64,000 nucleotides of DNA from Burkholderia cepacia ATCC 25416 (GTDB lineage: Bacteria > Pseudomonadota > Gammaproteobacteria > Burkholderiales > Burkholderiaceae), in the NCBI RefSeq assembly GCF_001411495.1, contig NZ_CP012983.1, positions 186,001 to 250,000 on the forward strand. Direction: 5' to 3'. This document shows positions 18,010-28,075 of this stretch, piece by piece. The notes beneath the pieces are model-generated. The model was not told where the DNA came from. It was given only the letters and a program-made list of their open reading frames with translations, and did no database searches. Position numbers and translations under genes: made by a program. How positions within the stretch are numbered: position 1 is the stretch's first letter; each line of letters begins with the position of its first letter.

Positions 18010-19266
18010 TTATTGCGCGGACGACGCAGCGGTCGAACTCGCGGCAGCATTGGCGACGGTGCTTGCCGGCGCGGCGCCGGACGCATTCGCGGCGCTTGCC
18101 GGTGTGCCGGACGCGGCGTCCGGCGCCGGTGCGAGCTGCGCCGCGACGGTCTTCACGGTCGCCCCCGGGCGCACCTTGTCGGCGCCCTGCACGATCACGT
18201 GATCACCCGCTTGCAGACCACCTTCGACCACCCAGTTCGGGCCCTGCATGCCCGTCGTCTTCAGCGGACGCGGCTCGACCTTGTTGCTGGCGTTCACCAC
18301 CATCGCGATCGCCTGACCCTTCTGGTCATGCGTGACGCCGATCTGCGGCACCAGGAACGCGTTCTCGTTCACGCCTTCCTCGATCCGTGCACGCACGAAC
18401 ATGCCCGGCAGCAGCACCTTGCCCGGGTTCGGGAAGACCGCGCGGATCGTCACCGAGCCGGTGGTCTGGTCGACCGTCACGTCCGAGAACTGCAGCTTGC
18501 CCGGCTCCGAATAGGTCTTGCCGTCTTCCAGGATCAGCGACACCTTCGCCGCGCCCGGGCCGGACGTCTTCAGGCGCCCGCTCTGTACGTCCTGACGCAG
18601 CTTCAGCCCTTCGAGGCTCGATTGCGTGAGGTCCACATACACCGGGTCGAGCTGCTGCACCGTCGACATCAGCGTCGCCTGGCTCGCCTGCACGTATGCG
18701 CCCGGCGTCACCTGCGAGATGCCGACGCGGCCGGTGATCGGCGACACGACATCGGTATAGCCGAGGTTGATCTGCGCGGTATCGACCGCCGCCTTGCCGG
18801 CCGCGACGTCCGCCGCGGCCTGGCCTTGCGTGGCCACCGCGTTGTCGTAGTCCTGCTTGCTGACCGCGTTCGCGGCCACCAGCACCTTGTAGCGTGCGAC
18901 CAGCGCGTTCTGCGTGACGAGGTTCGCCTGCGCCTTCGCGAGCGTTGCCTTCGCGCTGTTCAGCGCGGCGATGTAAGGCGCCGGGTCGATCTTGTAGAGG
19001 CGCTGACCGGCCTTGACGTCGGTGCCTTCGGTGAATTCACGGCGCAGCACGATGCCGTCGACCCGCGCGCGGACCTGCGCGACGAGGAACGCGCTGGTGC
19101 GGCCCGGCAGGTCGGTGAAGACCGGTACGGCTTGCGGCTGGACGGTGACGACGCCGACTTCCGGCGTTTGCGGCGGCGGTGCCGATTCTTTTTTCCCGCA
19201 CGCGGCCAGGAAAACGGCGGCCGTTGCGGCAGTGATTAAGCGGTATGGAACCCGTTCGACGCGCAT
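18010..19266 (-). CDS. RND efflux periplasmic adaptor lipoprotein
   Basis: The 418-aa membrane-fusion protein has a lipobox ending in AAC (Cys20), the paired lipoyl half-motifs (VRARVDGIVLRREFTEGTDV and SPITGRVGISQVTPGAYV), an alpha-hairpin (residues about 95-165) and a Ser/Ala-rich C-terminal tail. It links the RND pump to the outer-membrane duct. The ATG at 19266 has GAGG upstream; an ATG at 19308 would place 14 charged residues before the leader and is less likely. It is the first gene of the operon. Confidence 0.94.
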   Translation of the reverse strand: MRVERVPYRLITAATAAVFLAACGKKESAPPPQTPEVGVVTVQPQAVPVFTDLPGRTSAFLVAQVRARVDGIVLRREFTEGTDVKAGQRLYKIDPAPYIAALNSAKATLAKAQANLVTQNALVARYKVLVAANAVSKQDYDNAVATQGQAAADVAAGKAAVDTAQINLGYTDVVSPITGRVGISQVTPGAYVQASQATLMSTVQQLDPVYVDLTQSSLEGLKLRQDVQSGRLKTSGPGAAKVSLILEDGKTYSEPGKLQFSDVTVDQTTGSVTIRAVFPNPGKVLLPGMFVRARIEEGVNENAFLVPQIGVTHDQKGQAIAMVVNASNKVEPRPLKTTGMQGPNWVVEGGLQAGDHVIVQGADKVRPGATVKTVAAQLAPAPDAASGTPASAANASGAAPASTVANAAASSTAASSAQ

Positions 19267-19495
19267 GGAGCGACCTCTCGCAAATAGACGACCTTCAATT
19301 GGAATCACCAGATCTCCTCGTAACCTGCACGCGCGGCCGGAATGCTGTCGCGTCCTGTTTGCCGCGGATGCGGTCGCGTATGTCGGGCGTTCGTTGCGCC
19401 CTGCGGAGCGTTCGTTCGTCGAACTGCTTCCGTGGAAAAAGCGTCATGAGCCCGGCACTGGCGGGCGGGCGTTGCCGCGGCGACCAACCGGGCCG

Positions 19496-20380
19496 CTAAC
19501 TCGCGGGCCGGAACGCGGTGCCGGCGAATTCGATGAATGCCCGTGCAGCGGCCGGCAGATGCGCGGTACGCGCATGCGCGAGCTTCAGCGTGACGGGCGC
19601 AAGCGAGTGAACCGGTGCAACGCGCACCAGCGCACCGTCCGCCAGATCGGCGTCGACGAGATACGCGGGCAGCACTGCGGCGCCCATGCCGGCCACGGCC
19701 AGCCGCCGTGCCATCTCGAGATGGCCGACTCCCTGACTGCCGCCGGGCGTCGCGTCGGGCCGGAACGCAGCCGCATCGTCGCCACCGGCGGCCGGCAGAT
19801 CGAGCCGCACGGCCGCAAGATCGGGCCAGTCGCCCGACGCAGCCGCGCCGCCGTGTGCGGCGACATAACCCGGTGCCGCGACGCGCACGGATTCGTAAGA
19901 GGCCAGCGTGTGCAACGCGTGCGCACCTGTCACCGGCATGCCGTCGGTCAGGAACGCAACGTCGATGTCTTCGGATGTCAGATCGACATGTGCGTCGGTC
20001 AGCGTCACGGTCGGCCGCACGTCCGGGAACCGGCTCACGAAACGATCGAGCAACGCGCTCAACTGGCTGAGCCCGAACGCGACCGGCGCGGCAATGCGCA
20101 GCGCGCCTTCCGGCTTGCTGCCCATCGCGACGAAACGACCGTCGATCTCGTCGATCGCCCCGAGAATCCGTTCGACGCGCGTGAGATACAACTCGCCGAT
20201 TTCCGTCAGCGACTGGTGGCAGGTGCTGCGTTGAAGCAGGCGTGCACCAAGGCGCGTCTCGAGCGCATCGACCAGCCGGCTCGCCATCGCCGTCGACACG
20301 CGCAGCCGCGTCGCCGCCCGGCGAAAACCGCCTTCCCTTGCCACCGTCACGAATGCCCGAATCGATTGAAGTTGGTCCAT
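19496..20380 (-). CDS. LysR-family regulator upstream of the efflux operon
   Basis: This 294-aa LysR protein begins MDQLQSIRAFVTVAREGGFR, so the ATG at 20380 is the natural start although the frame remains open upstream. It is of the CrgA/AaeR-like branch. It lies 230 bases upstream of the efflux adaptor gene on the same strand, a layout like other LysR-controlled RND pumps of Burkholderia (for example BpeT with bpeEF-oprC). It is therefore a likely regulator of the pump. It may instead act on the unlinked genes to its right. Confidence 0.9.
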   Translation of the reverse strand: MDQLQSIRAFVTVAREGGFRRAATRLRVSTAMASRLVDALETRLGARLLQRSTCHQSLTEIGELYLTRVERILGAIDEIDGRFVAMGSKPEGALRIAAPVAFGLSQLSALLDRFVSRFPDVRPTVTLTDAHVDLTSEDIDVAFLTDGMPVTGAHALHTLASYESVRVAAPGYVAAHGGAAASGDWPDLAAVRLDLPAAGGDDAAAFRPDATPGGSQGVGHLEMARRLAVAGMGAAVLPAYLVDADLADGALVRVAPVHSLAPVTLKLAHARTAHLPAAARAFIEFAGTAFRPAS

Positions 20381-20975
20381 TTGTCCGGATTCCCCTGCGC
20401 GGTCGGCCGCCTGGACGCGCACACCCGCTGCCACGTCCCGACCGACATGGGACGGCCCGGCCAATGCGGCGGCACCGACGCCGGCCACGCCGGATCGGTC
20501 GGTGCGCTCGCGCCGGACGCGCACCGGCATGCAACGGACGCAAGCCGGCCTCGGCTGGCCCGATGCACGAATATTCGAATAGCAGTCCTGAGTCTCTTGC
20601 AGCGATTCACAGCGGCAACGCCGGCGGCATCCGTCGGCCTGGCGACGCTCATACCTGCATCACCCGAGCGCACTGGAACACGTTTCTTTCAGCAGGTGCA
20701 ATGGTATGAAAACCGCCGGAAATTGGCTTGCCTGATCCTGCGATTGTTTTGCCTTAATTTCCGAATTTGTGCGCTGCACACTGCGCAACGACGGGCAATA
20801 CGGCCGCCGGCCGTGCAGATCCGGATGATTGGGCTGATTTCCAACAGATTTAGGCAATCACGTGCGCGCGACTCGCCGTACGATGTGACCGCCACGCCAG
20901 CCACCTGCCGAGACACCGACGGGGAATCGCAGTCGCGCACCTTGCACCGCCCCCTCGGTCATCCGCTCACGCAAT
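20381..20975. other. Intergenic stretch, no gene seen
   Basis: These 595 bases separate the divergent LysR and AraC genes. The part at about 20700-20870 is AT-richer than the surroundings and probably holds promoters. The frames here are short and conflict with each other. Confidence 0.5.
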
Positions 20976-21944
20976 ATGGAAATCGACGCCCGAACGACGC
21001 CGCTACAGCGCACCACACCTGATCACGACCCTCAGTCGCCCACAGCCCGGCTCGCTGCGCTGATCGCCGCCTATGCACCGCACGACGGCACGTTCGAGCT
21101 CCCGGTGCGTGGCTTGCGCATCGCACGCGTGTCCGCGTCGCCGCCACACTGGAACCATGGCGTGCACCACGCGTGCCTGAGCATCGTCGGACAAGGCGCG
21201 AAATCGACACGGGTCGGCGACGCCGCCTACGTGATCGACGAATCGCGGATGCTGGTTACGACTGCCGACTTGCCCGCCACCGGCCGCGTGACGCGCGCGA
21301 GCCTGGCTGAGCCGTTTCTTTACGCACAACTGGAACTCGACCCGGCCCGCATCGCGGCGCTCACACCACGCGTGTTTCCGCGCGGGCTGCCGAAGGCCGT
21401 CGACTGCGGCGCACTCGACACGCACGATGCGCCACCCGAAATCATCGACGCCATCGCGCGGCTGATGCAACTGATCGCACAACCCGACGACATCGACCTG
21501 CTCGCGCCGCTGATCGTCGACGAAATCCTCATCCGGCTGCTGCGCGGCCCGTCGGGTGCGCGCGTCGCGCAGGTCGGTCAGGTCGACTCGACGACACAGC
21601 GCATCTCGCGTGCGGTCGCCTGGATCCGCGACCACTACCTCGATCCGATGACGGTCGAATCACTCGCGCGACAGGTGGACATGAGCCCGTCGACGTTCCA
21701 TCACCACTTCCGCGCGGTCACGTCGATGAGCCCGTTGCAATGCCAGAAGATGCTGCGGCTGCAGGAGGCGCGCCGCCTGATGTGCCTGTCGGCAATGGAT
21801 GCGCAGCAGGCGTGCCGCAGTGTCGGCTATGTGAGCGCGTCGCAGTTCAGCCGCGAATACGCACGCCTCTTCGGCGATGCGCCGGGCCGCGATGTCGTGA
21901 AGCTGCGCGACCAGACGGTGCCGCTATCCCGCGTCGCGCCGTAG
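20976..21944 (+). CDS. AraC-family regulator with AraC_N domain
   Basis: The 322-aa protein has the N-terminal AraC_N (cupin-like) domain with its typical HHACLSIVGQGAKSTRVGD segment at about 66-85 and a C-terminal AraC DNA-binding domain (ISRAVAWIRDHYLDPMTVES to SASQFSREYARLFGDAPGRD). It is related in architecture to the AraC protein at 33724. No target gene is adjacent on the same strand: the next gene downstream is a convergent LysR. Confidence 0.9.
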   Translation: MEIDARTTPLQRTTPDHDPQSPTARLAALIAAYAPHDGTFELPVRGLRIARVSASPPHWNHGVHHACLSIVGQGAKSTRVGDAAYVIDESRMLVTTADLPATGRVTRASLAEPFLYAQLELDPARIAALTPRVFPRGLPKAVDCGALDTHDAPPEIIDAIARLMQLIAQPDDIDLLAPLIVDEILIRLLRGPSGARVAQVGQVDSTTQRISRAVAWIRDHYLDPMTVESLARQVDMSPSTFHHHFRAVTSMSPLQCQKMLRLQEARRLMCLSAMDAQQACRSVGYVSASQFSREYARLFGDAPGRDVVKLRDQTVPLSRVAP

Positions 21945-22154
21945 GCCACGCACGTCACGTGCGCGGCACCCATGCACCGAACCAACGATGTTCGATATCG
22001 AAAGCAAGCACTTTCACAAAGGCCGGCCGGTTGCCCGCGCATCCTTGGTCGAGCCGGTCGTGCAGATGAATTCGATACCCGGCTCAAATACAGGACTGCA
22101 TATTATTGGTTCGATTGACGCGCAGCGTCATCCTCGCGCGCCGATGGCGCGACT

Positions 22155-23096
22155 TCAGGACGTGCAGGAAGCGTTCAGCGCAGCCTCGTCGGTGGACAGC
22201 ATTTCGGGTACGCATTCACGCAGAAAATCGACGAACGTGCGGATTTTCGCATCGAGATACTGGCGCGATGCGTACAGCGTGTAGACGGTCAGCTTCTGCA
22301 AGCGGTAGTCGGGCAGCACGCGCACCAGCGCGCCGCTCGCAAGCGCGGGCAGTGCCGACGACATCGGCAGCGAACCGATGCCGAGGCCGGCGCGCAATGC
22401 GGCGCCGAGCGCATCGGCGATGTTCACCTGGAAATCTGGCAACGGCAGGTCGAACGTCTCGGGGCCGTCGGGGCCGTCGAGATGCCAGCGATCGCGCGGA
22501 AATACGGGCGTGACGATCTGCAGGCACGCGTGGCCGTCGAGCTCGCGCACCGTACGCGGCGTACCGCGCTCCTTCAGATACGCGGGCGACGCGCACAGCA
22601 CGCTGTGCACCTCGCCGAGCCGCTGCGACACGAGCCCCGAATCGGGAAGCTCCGTCGCACTCAACTGCAGCGACACGTCGTAGCCTTCGTCGATGATGTC
22701 GGGCACGTGCTGCGACAGCGTGAGCTCGACCGCGACCGACGGATAACGCTGCCGGTAACGCACGACGGCGGGCACCACGTAGGCCTGGCCGAAGCTCGTC
22801 GTCGCATGAACGTGCAGCCGCCCGGACGGCTTCGCCTGTGCATCGGCCGCCTCGGCTTCCGCTTCGTCGATATAGCCGAGGATGCGCTGGCAACGGTCGA
22901 GATAACGCTGCCCGGCATCGGTCAGTGCGATGCGGCGCGTGCTGCGGTTGAGCAGGCGCGTGCGCAGATGCGTCTCGAGCTGCGCGACCGACCGCGATGC
23001 ATAGGCCGTCGTGATGTCCAGGCGCTGGGCCGCGCTCGTGAAGCTGCCCTCCTCCGCAACCCGGACGAAAATGCGCATCATCTGTAACGTGTCCAT
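22155..23096 (-). CDS. LysR-family transcriptional regulator (CrgA-like)
   Basis: This 313-aa LysR protein starts MDTLQMMRIFVRVAEEGSFT. The ATG at 23096 is chosen because it places the winged helix at the N-terminus; the frame runs open for another 90 codons without coding character. The C-terminal domain has the usual LysR ligand fold. It sits alone between an AraC gene and purA, so its target is not evident. Confidence 0.9.
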   Translation of the reverse strand: MDTLQMMRIFVRVAEEGSFTSAAQRLDITTAYASRSVAQLETHLRTRLLNRSTRRIALTDAGQRYLDRCQRILGYIDEAEAEAADAQAKPSGRLHVHATTSFGQAYVVPAVVRYRQRYPSVAVELTLSQHVPDIIDEGYDVSLQLSATELPDSGLVSQRLGEVHSVLCASPAYLKERGTPRTVRELDGHACLQIVTPVFPRDRWHLDGPDGPETFDLPLPDFQVNIADALGAALRAGLGIGSLPMSSALPALASGALVRVLPDYRLQKLTVYTLYASRQYLDAKIRTFVDFLRECVPEMLSTDEAALNASCTS

Positions 23097-23394
23097 CGAC
23101 CTGTCCCCGGGATTGAGATCACGTCGCGCCACCGTGCGGCCATGGTGCCGGCGGTTCCGGCGCGGGCCGGTCTGGCGCGAATTGTGCGGAACAGTACAGC
23201 AGCGGTGCAGACGTGTCCAGTTCGCCGTACGCGGCATGATCCGGATGCCGAATCGTGTCGCCGAGCCGCCATGCACGCGTCGTCCGGTTCGTGTGCATGA
23301 CGTCCGGACGCGCCGGCAAGCTAACCGCGCCGAATCGGCAAAAACTACCCGGCGACCACGGTGTCGCCGCACGATTCACGTCATGTATGACGGA

Positions 23395-24693
23395 TCAGGC
23401 CGTGGCGGCCGCATCGAACGGATTGCGCAACACGATCGTGTCGTCGCGCTCCGCGCCGGTCGTGATCATCGATACCGGTGCGCCCGCGACCGCTTCGACG
23501 CGCGCGATGAAATCCTGCGCAGCGCGCGGCAACGCCGCGCGTTCGCGTACCCCTTTCACAGTGCCGCGCCAGCCGTCGAACCGCTCGTACACGGGTTTCG
23601 CACGCGACTGCGCATCGAGGCTTGCAGGCAGATGATCGACCCGCACGCCATCGAGTTCGTAGCCGACGCACAGCTCGATCGACTCGAAACCGTCGAGCAC
23701 GTCGAGCTTGGTGAGCGCCAGCGAATCGATGCCCGAAATCCTGACCGCCTGACGCAACTGCGCGGCATCGAGCCATCCGCAGCGGCGCGGCCGGCCGGTA
23801 TTCACGCCGAACTCCTGCCCGCGCGCGCGCAGCGTTTCGCCAGTCGCGTCGGACAGCTCGGTGAGGAACGGGCCGCCGCCGACCCGTGTCGCATACGCCT
23901 TGGTGACGCCCAGCACGTGGCCGAGCTTCGACGCGCCGAGCCCCGTGCCGGCCGCCGCCGCCGATGCAACGGTTCCGGACGACGTCACGAACGGATACGT
24001 GCCCCAGTCGATATCCAGCATCACGGCTTGAGACCCCTCGAACAGGATGCGCTCGCCACGGTCGGTTGCGTCGTTGAGATCGGCCCAGACGGGGCGGACG
24101 AACGGCAGGATTCGCGGCGCGAGGTCGGCGAGCGTTGCCAGCATCGCATCGCGCGAATGCTCGTCGAGCCCCAGGCCGCGGAACCACGCGTTGTGATGGT
24201 CGACGAGCACATCCAGTTTGGCGGCAAGCCGGCCCGGTTCCGCGAGATCGCCGACGCGCAGCCCGCGACGCCCGACCTTGTCCTCGTAGGCCGGCCCGAT
24301 CCCGCGCAGCGTGGTGCCGATGGGCTCGCGGCGCAGACGCTCCTGAGCCCGGTCGATCGCGCGGTGGATCGGCAGCACCAGCGTCGCGTTCTCGGCGATC
24401 GACAGGTTGTCCGGCGTCACCGACAGCCCGAGTTCGGCCATCCGCGCGATTTCCGCGAGCAAGGCTTCCGGATCGAGCGCCACGCCGTTGCCGATCACGC
24501 CGCGCTTGCCGCGCACGATGCCGCTCGGCAGGAGCGCGAGCTTGTATGTCTTGCCGCCGACGACCAGCGTATGACCCGCGTTGTGGCCGCCGTTGTAGCG
24601 CGCGACGAGATCGGCCTGTGCCGCCAGCCAGTCCACGACGCGTCCCTTACCTTCGTCGCCCCATTGGGCGCCCACGACCACCACGTTCGGCAT
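23395..24693 (-). CDS. purA: Adenylosuccinate synthetase, stand-alone copy
   Basis: The 432-aa enzyme joins IMP and aspartate using GTP in AMP synthesis. Catalytic Asp13 lies in QWGDEGKG and His41 in [23 protein letters not shown], the IMP-binding region, and [19 protein letters not shown] are present. Some normally conserved positions differ, such as [15 protein letters not shown], where most enzymes have GAQGTLLDIDHGTYP. The ATG at 24693 gives the family N-terminus. Burkholderia also carry a housekeeping purA on chromosome 1, so this is probably a divergent second copy. It faces a GcvA-type LysR gene across 140 bases. Confidence 0.93.
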   Translation of the reverse strand: MPNVVVVGAQWGDEGKGRVVDWLAAQADLVARYNGGHNAGHTLVVGGKTYKLALLPSGIVRGKRGVIGNGVALDPEALLAEIARMAELGLSVTPDNLSIAENATLVLPIHRAIDRAQERLRREPIGTTLRGIGPAYEDKVGRRGLRVGDLAEPGRLAAKLDVLVDHHNAWFRGLGLDEHSRDAMLATLADLAPRILPFVRPVWADLNDATDRGERILFEGSQAVMLDIDWGTYPFVTSSGTVASAAAAGTGLGASKLGHVLGVTKAYATRVGGGPFLTELSDATGETLRARGQEFGVNTGRPRRCGWLDAAQLRQAVRISGIDSLALTKLDVLDGFESIELCVGYELDGVRVDHLPASLDAQSRAKPVYERFDGWRGTVKGVRERAALPRAAQDFIARVEAVAGAPVSMITTGAERDDTIVLRNPFDAAATA

Positions 24694-24833
24694 GCTCCGC
24701 ACTCCATGTGAGAAATTCAGACAATCGTTCGGCCGAGCCGGCCGTTTGTGTGCCATATTGGCGAAGCTTGAGCACCCGATCAAACGATTAAACCTGAACC
24801 ATCGTGTGAGTAAATATCACGCGAAACGATGCA

Positions 24834-25739
24834 ATGGCCCGACGCCTCCCTCCGTTGAATTCGCTGCGCGCGTTCGAAGCCGCCGCGCGCCACGGCAGCT
24901 TCACGCTGGCCGCCGACGAACTGTGCGTGACCCACGGCGCGATCAGCCGGCACGTTCAGCAACTGGAGGCGTGGCTCGGACGGCCGCTGTTCGAACGCCA
25001 TAACCGGCGGGTCGAGCTGACCGACGCGGGCCGCGCGTATCTCGCCGAGGTCGGTGCGTCGTTCGACCGGATCGCGCTCGCCACCGCGCAGCATTTCGGC
25101 CATGCGCAGCAGCGCGTGCTGCGCGTCAGTGCACCTGCTACGTTTTCGTTGCGCTGGCTGGTGCCGAAGCTGTCGTCGTTTCAGGTCGCCCATCCAGCCA
25201 TCGAGGTACGGCTGTCGACGTCGAACGAGCCGATCGACAAGCTGCGCGACAAGGTCGACCTGATTGTGCGCGGCGGCCCGCAGGCCATCGACGGCTACGT
25301 TGCCGAGGAATTCCTGTCGGAAGTCCGGCTGCCCGTATGTGCACCGAAGCTGCTGGAAGGGCGACCATTGCATACGCCCGCCGATCTTGCCGGCTTCACG
25401 CTGCTGCACGCGGCTACTTATCCCGGCATGTGGCCTGAATGGCTCGCGGCAGCCGGACATCCGAATCTCGTGCCGCGCCACTCGCTCACGCTCGAGCATT
25501 TCTACCTGACGCTCCAGGGCGCGCTCGACGGGCTCGGCGTCGCGATGGGACCGATCGCGCTCGTCGCGGACGACATCGCCGAAGGTCGGCTCGTGCAGCC
25601 GTTCGGCGAACCGGCGCTGCCGCCGTGGCGTTACTTCACGTACGTCGCCTCCGCACGCGCGAACGACGACGCCGTACGGGCGTTCAAGGACTGGCTGAGG
25701 GTGACGGGAAATGCGGCTGCGCCGGGCGGGCGGAACTGA
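24834..25739 (+). CDS. LysR-family regulator, GcvA type
   Basis: This 301-aa protein has the GcvA-like start (RRLPPLNSLRAFEAAARHGS, then FTLAADELCVTHGAISRHVQ) and a substrate-binding domain with SAPATFSLRWLVPKLSSF. It is divergent from the purA copy with 140 bases between starts, so it probably controls it. A short inverted repeat ACGAT...ATCGT lies between the two starts (about 24783-24806) and could be part of the operator. Confidence 0.92.
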   Translation: MARRLPPLNSLRAFEAAARHGSFTLAADELCVTHGAISRHVQQLEAWLGRPLFERHNRRVELTDAGRAYLAEVGASFDRIALATAQHFGHAQQRVLRVSAPATFSLRWLVPKLSSFQVAHPAIEVRLSTSNEPIDKLRDKVDLIVRGGPQAIDGYVAEEFLSEVRLPVCAPKLLEGRPLHTPADLAGFTLLHAATYPGMWPEWLAAAGHPNLVPRHSLTLEHFYLTLQGALDGLGVAMGPIALVADDIAEGRLVQPFGEPALPPWRYFTYVASARANDDAVRAFKDWLRVTGNAAAPGGRN

Positions 25740-25876
25740 CCGCGTCGGTGTACAAATGGCACGCGCCGTGAAATGCAGGAATACGAATCAAATAACGCAA
25801 GCGACTGGATTGCGTATTGCCTATTGTCGATAGCGGGATTGCTGCGTTCGATGTGCGCCGTGGAACGGCGACGCAT

Positions 25877-25910
25877 GCGGCAAGCCGCGGATCGATCCGT
25901 GGCTTGCCGC
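25877..25910 (-). terminator. Hairpin downstream of the second DUF4148 gene
   Basis: GCGGCAAGCCGCGGA pairs with TCCGTGGCTTGCCGC around a 4-base loop, with one G-T-type mismatch. It starts 10 bases past the stop codon at 25921. There is no clear T-run, so it may be a transcript-end stabiliser rather than an intrinsic terminator. Confidence 0.6.
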
Positions 25911-25920
25911 CGGACGACGC

Positions 25921-26232
25921 TTACTGGCTTGCGCCGATGCCGGCTTTTTTCTCCGCGTTCTGCAGGTTCTGCGGATAGTTCGGATCATTGGCCGCCGGCT
26001 TGTAACCGGCATCTTCGAGTTTCTTCAGCTCGGCGTTGTTCTTCGCACGCGCAGCCTTGTGCTCTGCCTTGCGCTGGGCCCTGGCCGCCTTGCGTGCCTG
26101 GCTCTTCGCTGCCTTGGCGTCCTGTGCAGCGGACGCGCTGGCGTCGGTCTGCGCAAACGCGGGAACTGCCGAGCCGAACAGGAACGCGGCTGCGGTAGCA
26201 GCCAACGTGAGTTTTCTGATCTGGATTCGCAT
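25921..26232 (-). CDS. DUF4148-like exported small protein, basic and Ala-rich
   Basis: The 103-aa product has a signal peptide cleaved near SAVPAFA (residue 27), a very Ala/Lys/Arg-rich middle (AKSQARKAARAQRKAEHKAA) that would form one charged helix, and a C-terminal DUF4148-like motif LKKLEDAGYKPAANDPNYPQ. It resembles the gene at 11796 only in this last motif. A GAGAG site precedes the ATG at 26232. The function of the family is unknown. Confidence 0.85.
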   Translation of the reverse strand: MRIQIRKLTLAATAAAFLFGSAVPAFAQTDASASAAQDAKAAKSQARKAARAQRKAEHKAARAKNNAELKKLEDAGYKPAANDPNYPQNLQNAEKKAGIGASQ

Positions 26233-27600
26233 CGCTGAACTCTCTTTTCTGGTTTATCACGGATTGAAAGACCATCGAGATACCGCCCCTGCCCCGGTCG
26301 GTTGTCATGCCGCATCCGGGACCTGTGCATCATAACCGCGTCGTGAAAAATATGGCGTCAACGTGCAATGGAGTTCGGGGATACACGTATGGGAGAAAAC
26401 GTGGACGGCACTCGACCGGGACGGTCACTGCCAGGACGGGAATTGCGGATCGCGCCATTGCGGAAGCCGGACACCCGCGATGTACCTGCGCCTTGAAGAC
26501 GCGGACGAGTGATGTATGGAGGTGTGATGCGAAATACCCATGACTGTTTCATAGGCGGGGTTGCCGGCACGCTCACCCTGGACGTGATCGTCATTCGGCC
26601 AATCACGATCACCGCGGTCGCAGCAGTCGAACTGTGTGTCACGTTGCCGGCCGACGTGGCTCAAGCGACGGTTCCTCCCATAAATGACCACGATTCGGTG
26701 TTACGGAGATCAAGGCAAGCACGATTGCATCGTACACAGCGTGTGCAGTTCGATCAGGCAACCCATCGCTGAACTGTGATCCCAGGGGCTGCCTTAGTGG
26801 GCAAATACGGTCGCCGTGCGGTCCGTATGACGAAAGGCGTGGACGTTGCCAACGGTGATGACATCGGCCGGGACCGCTTCACGATTGACTGCGCTGACGG
26901 CATAGCGCGGATGTGACCACGGTCGTCGGGCGAACGTGGTCCGTGGAAATGATGTCGCCATGACGTGTGATCCGGCCGATTCAGCGCAGGAACGCATCGG
27001 ACGGCGTGCCCGAAACACAGATTTTTTATTCCGCGACCTTGGCCGCAGCGCATCGTGGCGAGCATTGCCGCCCGCACAGCATGCCGATACCTGCGGCCTC
27101 GTCAGGCCGGTGGGCTTTTACGAGATCCAAAAGTGTCGGAAGGTGAGAATGTTCGGGATCATCGCTCGAATTCGACTGTGGTGAGCTTCGTGATCCCTCC
27201 ATCTTCACGTTGGCCCGCGACGCATACTGGATCGACCCAGAACCCGGCGACACGTGCAAATGATGCCGCCCCCTACTTGATCTCAGGGAAGCCGTTCCAG
27301 GGTCTCTCGTTGTGGGCGGGAGGCACAGCATTGATTTTCGGTTGATGGAGCCAAAGGTAGAAAGTTGGACGCCCCCGGCCGCGGCGAAGCGAGTCGCGTC
27401 GATTTCCTCTGTGCACAACCGACAGGCTAGGTTTGGCCAGAAGCACAAGCCGACGATCGGAGAACTTTCTTCACAGACAAGGAGGCCTGAGTGCAAAAAT
27501 TCCTTCCCCGGCCGTAGCGGATGATTTCAAACTGCTGTGAACGAAACCGAAGAGATCTATGTTTCCGGTCGCCGATCGACTTTGCCGGTCGATGACGTTC
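26233..27600. other. Long stretch without a convincing gene, left flank of the origin
   Basis: About 1.4 kb holds only overlapping frames. The longest (minus strand, 27026-27496) has mixed composition, no ribosome site and no recognisable domain, and may be decayed coding DNA. At 26676-26692 the minus strand reads CGTGGTCATTTATGGGA, a partial match to the iteron. Confidence 0.5.
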
Positions 27601-27885
27601 ATTCGCGAGGCTGCGGGGACGGTTTTTCGATCCCATAAACGGGAACCTGTACCTGGAACCGGGCAGTTTCCCCCCGTTTTTCTCCCATAAGTTTCTACGT
27701 TTCAGCCGATGTGAGTATGTACTCACCTCTTCTGGAAGCCTTGTTGGGCCTGGAACCTTTGCGGAAAGAGGAGCCAGGCCACTGTTTCCCAGGCCTGAAT
27801 CGAAGCTTTGAGGTGCCTGCAACACCATAGACGGCTACTCAATGGTAGCGGTTTATGGGGTTCGTCTTTCTGTGGACGCGCACGT

Positions 27886-27932
27886 GTGTTTACATCTTTT
27901 GTTAACGACGTTTACTTCTTTAACTACTTTTA
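27886..27932. other. AT-rich segment, candidate duplex-unwinding element with GTWWAC sites
   Basis: This stretch is the most AT-rich part of the iteron region. It contains GTTTAC (27888), GTTAAC (27901) and GTTTAC (27910), three copies of GTWWAC within 28 bases. It lies between the iterons at 27844 and 27975. Unwinding here is inferred from composition and position. Confidence 0.6.
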
Positions 27933-28066
27933 GACGGCTCACAGCCTTATCCCACAAGGGTTTGACAGGTGTTCGGTACCCATTTATGGGAGCACAGGTG
28001 TAAGGGTCTGGGGTTTCAGGTCTGTGGATTTGGGGTTTGGGGTACCGGGTTGTGGGGAGTCAGGGT

Positions 28067-28075
28067 TGTGGATAT
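28067..28075. promoter_or_regulatory. Near-consensus DnaA box
   Basis: TGTGGATAT differs from the DnaA box TGTGGATAA by one base. A weaker TGTGGATTT lies at 28023. Both sit among the iterons, where Rep_3 origins often recruit DnaA. Confidence 0.45.

Noticed and set aside
18191..18204. ATCACGTGAT palindrome resembling the parS core
   Set aside because: Only the 8-bp core matches; it lies inside the efflux adaptor coding sequence and the outer bases differ.
21952..21965. GTCACGTG near the AraC gene end
   Set aside because: It is a half-match to parS without the second arm.
27026..27496. A 156-aa minus-strand frame left of the origin
   Set aside because: It has no ribosome site, mixed composition and no family resemblance; kept only as possible decayed DNA.
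27950..27958. TCCCACAAG as a DnaA box
   Set aside because: It fits the inverted iteron better and differs from the DnaA consensus by an inserted base.
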